Source of the DNA: DATFES01 sp035457725
GTDB taxonomy: Bacteria; Pseudomonadota; Alphaproteobacteria; CACIAM-22H2
Assembly: GCA_035457725.1 (NCBI GenBank)
Contig: DATIBC010000111.1
Location: 24,516-88,515 of the forward strand
DNA length: 64,000 nt
Direction of reading: 5' to 3'
Below, in pieces: positions 17,484-25,820 of this stretch (its first letter is position 1; every line of letters begins with the position of its first letter). The notes beneath the pieces are model-generated. The model saw nothing but the letters and a program-made list of their open reading frames with translations. It did not search any database and was not told where the DNA came from. The position numbers were made by a program, and so were the translations under genes.

Positions 17484-18596
17484 ATGAAACGCAGAAAACT
17501 TCTGAAATCCGCCGGCGCAGGAATTGCCGGTGGCGTCGCGATGACGGCGACGCTCGCCCGCGCCCAGCAAGCGCCGGTCGCATGGAAGCTGCAAAGCGCG
17601 AACCCGTCGGGCACGCCGCATTTCGTCTTATTGAACCGGTTCGCGTCCAACGTGGAAAAGATGTCCGGCGGTCGCCTGAAGATCCAGATTCTGCCGAGCG
17701 GCGCGATCGTCAACCCCAACGAAATCCTCGACGCGACCAACAAGGGCGTGGTCGATGCCGGGCAATGGTGGACTCACTACGCCACCGGCAAACATCCGGC
17801 CGGAGGCCTTTTCAGCTCGCCTCTCGGCGGCTCGGGAAGCGGCCTCGACCAGATGGGCCAACTCGCGTGGTACATGCGCGGCGGCGGTCGTGAGCTCTAT
17901 GTCGAGTACTACACGCAGATCCTGAAGGCCGACGTCATGCCCTTCCTTTATGCGCCGGACGGCCCCGAGGCGTTCGGATGGTTCAAGAAACCGGTCACCT
18001 CGGTCGCCGAATTCACCAAACTGCGCTTCCGCATTTCGTCGGGCCTGCCCAGCGACGTGCTCAAGGACATGGGCGGGACGCCGATGAATCTGGGGGCGAC
18101 CGAACTCATTCCCGCCGCCGAGCGCGGAATTCTCGACGGCGTCGAATGGATCAATCCCTCGAACGATCTTCAGGTCGGCTTGCACGACGTCTTCAAGTTC
18201 TACTCGATCCAGGGATTGCACCAGGCCATTGACATTGCCGATGTCGTCATCAACGGCAAGAAGTGGCGCGAGCTGTCGCCCGATCTCCAGGCGATCGTCG
18301 AGGTGGCGCTGACTACCTCGCTATTCGAGGCGATACTCTATTTCGTCCACGAGAACGCGAAAGCGCTTCAAGTGCTGGTCAAGGACAAGGGCGTTACCAT
18401 GTTCGACGCGCCGGCCGATTACGCGCCCGCGTGGATCAAGTCGGCCCGGAACGTGCTGAGCAAGTTCGAGGAGAAGGATCCGTTCTTCAAGAAGGTCATC
18501 GAATCGCAAAGGGCGTTCGCTCGTGTCGTGGTGCCATACACGCGCGAGACCTCGAAGCTCTCCACGCTGATCAGCGGCGCGATGGAGGTAAAGTAG
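17484..18596 (+). CDS. dctP: TRAP transporter solute-binding protein (DctP family), Tat-type signal
   Basis: 370 residues. The N-terminus MKRRKLLKSAGAG followed by a hydrophobic stretch and ARAQQ is a Tat-type signal, though the motif has KRRKLL rather than a perfect SRRxFLK. The rest is DctP-like: KMSGGRLKIQILPSGAIV, the KLRFRISSG segment near 190 that in the family carries the carboxylate-binding arginine, and AAERGILDGVEW. It resembles the alpha-keto-acid/lactate-binding TRAP receptors. DctQ and DctM follow, separated from this gene by a 231-bp spacer with a strong hairpin. A Shine-Dalgarno-like AACGGAGGAGAAG precedes the ATG. Confidence 0.9.
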   Translation: MKRRKLLKSAGAGIAGGVAMTATLARAQQAPVAWKLQSANPSGTPHFVLLNRFASNVEKMSGGRLKIQILPSGAIVNPNEILDATNKGVVDAGQWWTHYATGKHPAGGLFSSPLGGSGSGLDQMGQLAWYMRGGGRELYVEYYTQILKADVMPFLYAPDGPEAFGWFKKPVTSVAEFTKLRFRISSGLPSDVLKDMGGTPMNLGATELIPAAERGILDGVEWINPSNDLQVGLHDVFKFYSIQGLHQAIDIADVVINGKKWRELSPDLQAIVEVALTTSLFEAILYFVHENAKALQVLVKDKGVTMFDAPADYAPAWIKSARNVLSKFEEKDPFFKKVIESQRAFARVVVPYTRETSKLSTLISGAMEVK

Positions 18597-18678
18597 CGAG
18601 TGCCGGATAGTCGAGGCGCCGAAGGAGCGCCGACCACGCTAGAAGCGCGCCCTGCGGCACTCGACCAAGACCGATTAC

Positions 18679-18742
18679 GGGCGAGCCTTCGCGCCCATCC
18701 CCACATCAAAACGAGTGCGAGATGGGGGTGGGCGCCTCGCCC
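18679..18742. other. Large imperfect hairpin between dctP and dctQ
   Basis: GGGCGAG (18679-18685) pairs with CTCGCCC (18736-18742), and the inner CGCCCA/TGGGCG and CCCCA/TGGGG runs continue the stem with small bulges. It occupies the 231-bp spacer after the solute-binding-protein gene. Such intercistronic hairpins often protect the upstream mRNA so that the binding protein is made in excess over the membrane subunits. There is no T-run. Confidence 0.55.
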
Positions 18743-18827
18743 GGCGCGCGGCGCGGTCGCATCGAGAGACGCGACCGTTCCTCGCGCTTGGACGAGTTCG
18801 CGTCGCTGGTGAGGGAGCAAGCTAGAA

Positions 18828-19367
18828 ATGCGCACACTCGACCGAATCGCCGAGGCCATCGATCGGATCAGCATCTGGTCGGGAAAGATCGTCGCATGGC
18901 TGATCTTTCCGATGTTCTTGGTGCTGGTCTGGGAGGTGGTCGTCCGCAAGGTGTACCGGCCGACGATCTGGGCGAACGATATCGCCACCATGGCCTACGG
19001 CACGCACTTCATGCTGGCCGCCGCCTACGCGCTATACCTGCAAAAGCATATCCGCACCGATTTCTTCTCGCAGCACTTTCCGCTGCGCCTGCAGGTCGCC
19101 CTGGATATTGCGCAGTATCTGTTCTTTTTCCTGCCCGGCATGGCGATGTTTCTCTGGCTGAGTTGGGAATTCGCCGCCGAATCCTGGGATCTGAAAGAGC
19201 AGCTCGTCACCACCTGGCGTCCGCCCGCTTACTGGTACAAGTCGGTGATCCCGCTCAGCGCGGCGCTGCTGCTCGTCCAGGGCATCTCTGAGGTCCTGAA
19301 ATGCATTAGGACGCTGCGGACCGGGATTGATTATCGACGCCAGGCGCCGCCGAGCGAGGCGGTCTGA
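18828..19367 (+). CDS. dctQ: TRAP transporter small permease subunit (DctQ family)
   Basis: 179 residues with four hydrophobic segments (around WLIFPMFLVLVWEVVV, MLAAAYALYL, LFFFLPGMAMFLWL and IPLSAALLLVQGI), as expected for DctQ. The WANDIATMAYGTHFMLAAAY segment is typical of DctQ members related to alpha-keto-acid or mannitol/chloroaromatic TRAP systems. It lies between dctP and dctM, with a 76-bp gap to dctM. Role: the small integral subunit needed with DctM for ion-driven uptake. Confidence 0.9.
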   Translation: MRTLDRIAEAIDRISIWSGKIVAWLIFPMFLVLVWEVVVRKVYRPTIWANDIATMAYGTHFMLAAAYALYLQKHIRTDFFSQHFPLRLQVALDIAQYLFFFLPGMAMFLWLSWEFAAESWDLKEQLVTTWRPPAYWYKSVIPLSAALLLVQGISEVLKCIRTLRTGIDYRRQAPPSEAV

Positions 19368-19443
19368 CCGTGCCGTCTTTTGCCTGGCAGCGAGCCGCGG
19401 CGGCCCCGAGGCACGTCGACGCCATTTCGATCGAGGCGGCCGT

Positions 19444-20760
19444 ATGAGCCTCGAGATTCTCGGCCTCATCCTTGTCGCGCTCCTCTTTGTCGTCATCCTC
19501 GGCGGCTTTCCGATCTCGTTCACTCTGATCTTTCTCGCCATGGCATTCGGCTATATCGGCCTTGGCGATCGTGTGTTCTACCTGATGACCTACCAGTACT
19601 TCGGAACGATGATGGAGACCACGCTTGCCGCGGTGGCGCTCTTCACGTTCATGGGTTACGTGCTGGAGAGCGCCGGGCTCATGCGGCGGCTGTTCCATGC
19701 CGTGCAGGTCGCTTGCGGCCGCATGCATGGTTCGCTCTATCTCGCGACGATCTTCACCGCCATGCTGTTCGCCGCGGCGACGGGCATCGTCGGCGCGGCG
19801 GTGACGCTCATCGCGCTGATGGCGGGCCCGGTGATGCAGAAGAAGGGCTACGACCCGGCGCTTTCGGCGGGAACCATCTGCGCCGGCGGGACGCTGGGCA
19901 TCTTGATCCCGCCGAGCGTCATGCTGGTCGTCATGGGTCCGGTGCTTCAGGTATCGATCGCGCGGTTATATGCGGCGGCGTTGCTGCCCGGGCTGCTGCT
20001 CGGAACGTTGTATCTTGCCTACACGCTGATGCGCACCTGGATGAATCCCAAACTCGGGCCGCCGCTGCCAGCCGAGGAACTCGACGTCAGCCGCGGCTAT
20101 TTGGTGCGCGAAATGCTCGTCGGGCTGTTTCCACCGGCGGTGCTCATCATGGCTACCCTCGGCACCATCATTTCCGGGTGGGCGACGCCGACGGAAGGGG
20201 CGGCGCTCGGTTGCGCCGGCGCGATTGCGGTGACCGCCGCCCATCGGCGGCTCTCTTTCAGCGTGCTGAAGGACGCGACCTTCCGCACCGCCGAGACGAC
20301 CAGCATGGTGATGATTCTGCTCGCCGCGTCCACCTTCATGGGCTCGGTCTTCTCGGCGTTCGGCACGCCGCAGTTCATCGCCGACGCCATTCTGTCGTGG
20401 GAAATCTCGCCGGGCTTCCTGATCCTCAGCATTCTGATCGTATGTTTCATCCTCGGCTGGCCGCTCGAGTGGGTGCCCATCGTCGTGATCATCGTGCCGA
20501 TCTTCCTGCCGCTGCTGATCGCGCTGAAGGTCGACATGATCTGGTTCAGCATCCTGCTGGCGGTCACGCTGCAGACCTGCTGGCTGTCGCCGCCGGTCGC
20601 GTTGTCGGCGTACTATCTGAAGGGTGTTATTCCCGAATGGGAGCTGTGGGAGATCTACAAAGGGATGCTTCCCTTCATGGCCCTCCAGGCTTCGTGCGTC
20701 CTGATCCTGTACTTCTTTCCCCAGATCGTCCTGGCGCTCCCTACCCTCTGGTACCGATAA
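19444..20760 (+). CDS. dctM: TRAP transporter large permease subunit (DctM family)
   Basis: 438 residues, about 12 transmembrane segments. DctM signatures include GTLGILIPPSVMLVVMG, ISGWATPTEGAALG and the C-terminal LQTCWLSPPVALSAYYL. The ATG at 19444 starts MSLEILGLIL; the open frame reaches 117 bp further back across dctQ, but that part is arginine-rich antisense-like sequence. It completes the DctPQM transporter downstream of the alcohol dehydrogenase. The next gene is convergent after 66 bp. Confidence 0.92.
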   Translation: MSLEILGLILVALLFVVILGGFPISFTLIFLAMAFGYIGLGDRVFYLMTYQYFGTMMETTLAAVALFTFMGYVLESAGLMRRLFHAVQVACGRMHGSLYLATIFTAMLFAAATGIVGAAVTLIALMAGPVMQKKGYDPALSAGTICAGGTLGILIPPSVMLVVMGPVLQVSIARLYAAALLPGLLLGTLYLAYTLMRTWMNPKLGPPLPAEELDVSRGYLVREMLVGLFPPAVLIMATLGTIISGWATPTEGAALGCAGAIAVTAAHRRLSFSVLKDATFRTAETTSMVMILLAASTFMGSVFSAFGTPQFIADAILSWEISPGFLILSILIVCFILGWPLEWVPIVVIIVPIFLPLLIALKVDMIWFSILLAVTLQTCWLSPPVALSAYYLKGVIPEWELWEIYKGMLPFMALQASCVLILYFFPQIVLALPTLWYR

Positions 20761-20826
20761 GCGCTATCGGCGGTGAACCGGCCGGCGAGACGCGAGGCCG
20801 TCCGCATCGACGCATGCGCCACCGTC

Positions 20827-21585
20827 TCAACCACGGCCAACGAACGGCATTTTGGTCGCCATTATGGTGAGAAACTGGACGTTGCTCTCCAGCGGCAGGT
20901 TGGCCATGTGAACAACCGCCTGCGCCACGTGGTTGACGTCCATCGTCGGCTCGGGCGCCATGCGGCCGTCAGCCTGCTGCACGCCGCCTTTCATCCGCTC
21001 GGTCATTTCCGTGGCCGCGTTGCCGATGTCGATCTGGCCGCAGGCGATGTCGTACTTGCGACAGTCGAGCGAAGTCGACTTCGTCAGACCGGTAATGGCG
21101 TGTTTGGTCGAGGTGTACGGCGCCGAGTTTGGGCGCGGCGCGTGCGCCGATATCGATCCGTTGTTGATGATTCGGCCGCCCCGCGGCGACTGATCCTTCA
21201 TGATCTTGATCGCTTCCTGCGTGCACACGAACGGCCCGGTGAGATTGGTGTCGACGACCGCCTTCCACTGCTCGAATGTCAGCTCCTCCATCGGCACTGG
21301 CGGAGCGCCGATACCGGCATTGTTGAACAGTACATCGAGACGGCCGAATTCCTTCTTGGCTGCGGCGAACAACGCCTTTATCGAGTCCGGTTTGGTGACG
21401 TCGGTCGGCACGGCGAGCGTACGCGCGCCGCTCGCCTTGCCGGCCGCGGCGGTCGCCTCGAGCGCATCCTTACGCCTTCCTGCCAGCACGACGGCGTAGC
21501 CTTCCTTCATCAGCGCCAACGCCACCGCCCGGCCGATCCCCGATCCGGCGCCCGTGACGAGCGCGACTTTACCTGCTCCAGTCAT
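20827..21585 (-). CDS. SDR family oxidoreductase
   Basis: 252 residues: TGAGSGIG (11-18), NNAG (88-91), and catalytic Ser144, Tyr157 and Lys161 (YTSTK). The C-terminal part (MDVNHVAQAVVHMANLPLESNVQ) is like SDRs of the classical/extended boundary group rather than FabG, and the usual VDGG ending is missing. It is convergent with the TRAP operon and divergent from the amidohydrolase gene, with 187 bp between the starts. It is not clearly part of any operon. Substrate unknown. Confidence 0.88.
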   Translation of the reverse strand: MTGAGKVALVTGAGSGIGRAVALALMKEGYAVVLAGRRKDALEATAAAGKASGARTLAVPTDVTKPDSIKALFAAAKKEFGRLDVLFNNAGIGAPPVPMEELTFEQWKAVVDTNLTGPFVCTQEAIKIMKDQSPRGGRIINNGSISAHAPRPNSAPYTSTKHAITGLTKSTSLDCRKYDIACGQIDIGNAATEMTERMKGGVQQADGRMAPEPTMDVNHVAQAVVHMANLPLESNVQFLTIMATKMPFVGRG

Positions 21586-21772
21586 CGTTTTGGTGTCTCC
21601 CCTGCTTTGCCGGCGAAATGGAGCGTCAACCTAGCGCTGGATCGTCCGTCGATAAAGCGCCTTCCATAGGCCGGAAACGCGGGCGCGATTTGCGACGGCG
21701 CGCGCTTCGCGGGATAATCGGTGCGCCGTGACCGCGGACGTAAGGCGGACAGCTTCTCATGGAGGCTCCGAA

Positions 21773-23269
21773 ATGCGCTTGTTGACGTCGGATGAGCTCG
21801 ACCGGCTCGCCCCGGCCGAGACCTCGTCGTATGCATCGCCGATTCCGACCCAGATCGTGTCGAGCGACGAATTCTTCCCCAGCCCGCAGACCGAACGTCA
21901 AAGAAAGGTTGAGGCGCGGATCAAGGAGTTGGTGGCCGAACAGGCGCGGCGCCACAACCTCTCGCGTCGCGGTTTCCTACGCACCGCCGCGGGCATGGCC
22001 ACGGCGTTCGTCGCGATGAACGAAATATATGGTCCGATCTATGGCGTTTCGCCCGCAGAAGCGGCTGACCCCCAGTTGGCGCAGGCGCGAGCGAGCGGCC
22101 TGGCCGATCAGTTCATCATGGACGTCCACACCCACTTCCTGCGCGACGACACCCGGATCATGACTTTCGTGCGCCAACGCGAGGCGGTGGGCAAAGCCGG
22201 TTGGAATCCCGCTTTGGTCGGTAAGGAGCAGACCATCGACAACCTCAAGTACGCCAACTGGTTCAAGGAGGTCTATCTCGACAGCGATACCAAGGTGGCG
22301 CTGATCAGCGGCTCGCCTTCCGACGTACCGCAGGACTGGTTCTTGACCAACGAAATGAAATTCGAGGCGCGCAAGAAGATCAACGACGAGGCCGGATCGC
22401 GGCGCGCGATGAGCCACGCCATCTTCACGCCCGGCCAGCCCGGCTGGCTCGATCAGGTCGATCGGGTCATCGCCGAGCTCAAACCGGACTCATTCAAGGG
22501 CTACACCATCGGCGACAACACGAACAAAGCGCTTGGCAAGTACCCCTGGCGGCTCGACGACGAGAAGACGCTCTACCCCTTCTACGAGAGAATCCTGAAG
22601 GCCGGGATCAACATCGTCTGCATTCACAAGGGGCTGTTCCCGCCGTCGGTGGCGCAGCAGTTCCCGCATCTTCTGCCCTATTGTGATGTAGCCGACGTCG
22701 GCAAGGCGGCGAAGGACTGGCCGCAAATCAACTTCGTCATATACCACTCGGCGTACCGCTGGGCTGGCGGCGGCACCGCGCAGCAGGCGCTGGCGCAGTT
22801 CGAGCAGACCGGCCGCGTCGAGTGGACGAGCGACCTTTCGGAGATTCCCGCGAAATACGGCGTGACCAATGTCTACGGCGATCTCGGCCAGATCTTCGCT
22901 CAGACCACCGTCGCCGAGCCGCGGTTGAGCGCCGCGCTTATGGGCATGCTCGTCAAGGGGCTCGGGCCCGATCACGTCGTCTGGGGAACCGACGCGGTGT
23001 GGACCGGCTCGCCGCAGTGGCAGATCGAATCGCTGCGTCGGCTCGAAATTCCCGAGGACATGCAGCGCAGGCACGGGTTCAAGCCGCTTGGGCCGGCCGA
23101 CGGACCGGTCAAGGAAGCGATCTTCGGCCGCAACTCGGCGCAGATGTACAAATTCGAGATCAAGAAGGCCGAGCTGCAAAACGACCGCTTCGCGGCGATC
23201 AAGGCCGAGTACGTCCGGCATGGCCCGGAGCCGAGCCATCTCCGCTACGGTTACGTTCTCAAGGGCTAA
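21773..23269 (+). CDS. Amidohydrolase-family protein with an internal Tat-like motif
   Basis: 498 residues. The amidohydrolase-2-type TIM-barrel domain starts near residue 110 (FIMDVHTHFLRDD, with the HxH metal motif). Further features are NIVCIHKGL, VIYHSAYRW, DHVVWGTDAVWTG and a C-terminal IFGRNSAQMYKF. A twin-arginine signal (SRRGFLRTAAG) is at 64-74, followed by a hydrophobic stretch and SPAEAA, so the n-region would be about 63 residues, unusually long. The start MRLLTSDEL is preferred because GGAGGC lies just upstream. Members are decarboxylases or hydrolases of aromatic or cyclic compounds. It is followed by a strong terminator, and is probably monocistronic. Confidence 0.85.
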   Translation: MRLLTSDELDRLAPAETSSYASPIPTQIVSSDEFFPSPQTERQRKVEARIKELVAEQARRHNLSRRGFLRTAAGMATAFVAMNEIYGPIYGVSPAEAADPQLAQARASGLADQFIMDVHTHFLRDDTRIMTFVRQREAVGKAGWNPALVGKEQTIDNLKYANWFKEVYLDSDTKVALISGSPSDVPQDWFLTNEMKFEARKKINDEAGSRRAMSHAIFTPGQPGWLDQVDRVIAELKPDSFKGYTIGDNTNKALGKYPWRLDDEKTLYPFYERILKAGINIVCIHKGLFPPSVAQQFPHLLPYCDVADVGKAAKDWPQINFVIYHSAYRWAGGGTAQQALAQFEQTGRVEWTSDLSEIPAKYGVTNVYGDLGQIFAQTTVAEPRLSAALMGMLVKGLGPDHVVWGTDAVWTGSPQWQIESLRRLEIPEDMQRRHGFKPLGPADGPVKEAIFGRNSAQMYKFEIKKAELQNDRFAAIKAEYVRHGPEPSHLRYGYVLKG

Positions 23270-23288
23270 TTTTCGGTCTCGCTCTCCG

Positions 23289-23325
23289 CACCCCGCGCGC
23301 CGCGAGGCGCCCGGGGTGTTTTTCT
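23289..23325 (+). terminator. Rho-independent terminator after the amidohydrolase gene
   Basis: CACCCCG-C-GCGCC pairs with GGCGC-C-CGGGGTG around a GCGA loop (a 13-bp stem with one mismatch) and is followed by TTTTTCTT. It starts 20 bp after the amidohydrolase stop and separates it from the convergent molybdenum hydroxylase gene. It is the clearest intrinsic terminator in the window. Confidence 0.88.
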
Positions 23326-23330
23326 TGACC

Positions 23331-25688
23331 TCACGCGCGCACGCGCGATTCCTGAATTGCGCGCCATACCCGCTCGGGCGTCGCCGGCATGTCGATGTGC
23401 CGGACCCCCAGCTCGGTGAGCGCGTCCACCACCGCGTTCATCACCGAAGTCAGCGCGCCCGCGCATCCCGCCTCGCCGCAGCCCTTGGTGCCGAGAGGGT
23501 TGCTCTTCGCCGGAACGGGGCGGCTGGCAAAGGTAAAGTCGGGGACATCGCGCGCCCGCGGCAGCGCGTAGTCGATGTACGAGCCACTAAGAAGCTGGCC
23601 CTCGCCATCGTATACCGTGCGCTCGAAAAGTGCTTGGCCGATACCCTGAGCTATGCCGCCGTGCATCTGCCCGTCGACCAGCAGCGGGTTGACGATGGTG
23701 CCGAAATCGTTGACCGCGGTGTAGCGTATCACTTCAACAACGCCGGTCTGGGGGTCGATCTCGACCTCGGCAATATGACAACCGTTGGGAAACGTCGATT
23801 CGATCAAGTCGGTGACGTGCTTGACGTCGAGCGACCGCGGCAAGTCAGCCGGCAACGCGAGTCCGGCGTGTAACTTCGCCGCCAGATCCATGATGCCGAT
23901 GGCGCGGTCGGTTCCTGCGATGACGAAGCGGCCGTCGACGAATTCGATATCGGCGGTTGAAGCTTCGAGCGCATAGGCGGCGATCTGCTTTCCGTGCTCG
24001 ATCACCTTCGCGGCCGCCTCGACGATCGCCCGACCGCTCGCGGTGATCGACCGCGACCCCCCGGTCCCACCGCCGGCTAGCAGCTCGTCGCTGTCGCCCT
24101 GCAGCAGCCGTATGCGCTCGAACGGAATGCCGAGCCGCGCGCTCAGCACCTGCGCGAACGGCGCCGCATGGCCCTGACCGTAATCGAGCGTGCCGGTTAT
24201 GAGTGTGACCGTACCATCGGACTCGAAACGGACGCCGCCCATTTCCTTGTTGGGCGGCGCGGTGACCTCAAGGAAACTGCCGAGCCCCAGCCCGCGCAAC
24301 TTTCCGCGGGAGCGGCTTTGCGCCTTGCGAGCGGGATACCCGTTCCAGTCGGCGAGCGACAACGCTTGATCGAGCAACGCCGTGAACTCGCCGCTGTCAT
24401 AGTTCATGCCGGAAGGCGCACTATAGGGAATCCGCTCGGGCCGGATGTGATTGCGCCGACGGAGCGCGATGCGATCGAAGCCGAGTTCCCGTGCCGCGAT
24501 GTCGATAAGGCGCTCCATGTAGTAGTTCGCCTCGGGTCTGCCGGCGCCGCGATAGGCGCTGACCGGCGAGGTGTTGGTCAGCACGCATTTCGTCGCCACT
24601 TCGATCAGCGGCGTCTGGTAGACGCTCACCATGTTCTTGACGGCGTTGAGCGTTACCATCAACGGAGCGACGACGCCGAGATAGGCGCCCATGTTGCCGT
24701 AGCCGGTGAGCCGTGCGGCGAGGAAGTTGCCCTCGCCATCCAGGGCTAGCTCGGCGTCGATCTCGTGATCGCGTCCGTGGTGATCGGACAGGAAGCTGTC
24801 GGACCGCTCGTCGGTCCATTTGACCGGCCGGCCGAGCGCGCGCGCGGCATGAAACAGGCAGACATACTCGGGATAGACCGAAGCCTTCATGCCGAACGAC
24901 CCGCCGACGTTGCCGGACAGCACGCGGACTTTCTCCGGCGGGACGCGCAGGATATCGTTGGCGATCTGGCCGCGCAGTCCGAAGGCGCCCTGACATCCTA
25001 CATGGAGGGTCCATCGCTCGGTCGCGCCGTCGTAAACGCCGATCGCCGACCGCGGCTCCATCGCGCTGACGACGACGCGGTTGTTGATCATGCGCTGGCG
25101 TACGACGTGCGCGGCAGCGGCGAACGCCGCTTCGACCTTGGCCGAATCGCCGTAATGGTAGTCAAGCGCGACATTGTCGGGCGCCTCGTCGTAGATCACC
25201 GGCGCGCCGGGCAGCGCCGCCTCCCGCGCGCTAGTCACAGCCGGCAACGGGTCGATGTCGACGACGACCGCCTCGGCCGCGTCCTTCGCCGCCGCCAGTG
25301 TCGTCGCGACGACGCAAGCGACGGGGTCGCCGACGAAGCGCACCTTGTCGGTCGGCAGCGCCGGGCGCGGCGGCTTGCGCATCGCCGAGCCGTCGCGGTT
25401 CTTGAACGGAACGATGCAGTTCAGCGTGCCGAAACCCGCGGCGGCAAGATCGGCGCCGGTATAGACGCCGATCACCCCGGGCATCGATCGCGCGGCGTCG
25501 ATGTCGATGCCGCGGATGACCCCGTGGGCATGACGGCTGCGGATCATCACCGCGTAGGCCTGCCCGGGCAAATTGACATCGTCGGTATACCGTCCTTCGC
25601 CGCGCAATAGCCGCGGATCCTCGGTCCGCGGCACCGGTTGGCCGACGGCAAATTTTTGCACTGCCCACTCGTTCGCCTGATCGTTCAT
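23331..25688 (-). CDS. Molybdenum hydroxylase large subunit (xanthine dehydrogenase/CoxL family)
   Basis: 785 residues. Domains: an aldehyde oxidase a/b-hammerhead part (about 20-160) and the molybdopterin-binding part. Visible motifs are GGSFGMK near 263, AYRGAGRPEA at 378-387 and GCGEAG at 736-741 with the catalytic Glu739. The active-site loop reads AYRGAGR, not the CSFR form of true CO dehydrogenase, so a general aldehyde or heterocycle hydroxylase is likelier. ATG MNDQANEW is chosen; the frame upstream is not protein-like. No medium FAD subunit or small 2Fe-2S subunit gene is adjacent, so electron-transfer partners must come from elsewhere. It follows the 4-hydroxyproline epimerase gene after 132 bp on the same strand. 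Confidence 0.9.
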   Translation of the reverse strand: MNDQANEWAVQKFAVGQPVPRTEDPRLLRGEGRYTDDVNLPGQAYAVMIRSRHAHGVIRGIDIDAARSMPGVIGVYTGADLAAAGFGTLNCIVPFKNRDGSAMRKPPRPALPTDKVRFVGDPVACVVATTLAAAKDAAEAVVVDIDPLPAVTSAREAALPGAPVIYDEAPDNVALDYHYGDSAKVEAAFAAAAHVVRQRMINNRVVVSAMEPRSAIGVYDGATERWTLHVGCQGAFGLRGQIANDILRVPPEKVRVLSGNVGGSFGMKASVYPEYVCLFHAARALGRPVKWTDERSDSFLSDHHGRDHEIDAELALDGEGNFLAARLTGYGNMGAYLGVVAPLMVTLNAVKNMVSVYQTPLIEVATKCVLTNTSPVSAYRGAGRPEANYYMERLIDIAARELGFDRIALRRRNHIRPERIPYSAPSGMNYDSGEFTALLDQALSLADWNGYPARKAQSRSRGKLRGLGLGSFLEVTAPPNKEMGGVRFESDGTVTLITGTLDYGQGHAAPFAQVLSARLGIPFERIRLLQGDSDELLAGGGTGGSRSITASGRAIVEAAAKVIEHGKQIAAYALEASTADIEFVDGRFVIAGTDRAIGIMDLAAKLHAGLALPADLPRSLDVKHVTDLIESTFPNGCHIAEVEIDPQTGVVEVIRYTAVNDFGTIVNPLLVDGQMHGGIAQGIGQALFERTVYDGEGQLLSGSYIDYALPRARDVPDFTFASRPVPAKSNPLGTKGCGEAGCAGALTSVMNAVVDALTELGVRHIDMPATPERVWRAIQESRVRA

Positions 25689-25820
25689 CGCCGTCGATTC
25701 CCTCGCCCGAAGCGTGCCGAAACGATGCCATAAGGCCGGACCAAGCCGCCCCGCGTCAACCGCGGCGCATGGCATGCCCACGCCGGGCTGCCATGCATCG
25801 CCCGCCGAGCCGCGTCGCGT

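Noticed and set aside
23331..25688. Aerobic CO dehydrogenase large subunit
   Set aside because: The CSFR active-site loop of true CO dehydrogenase is absent; the loop reads AYRGAGR, and no CoxM/CoxS genes are adjacent.
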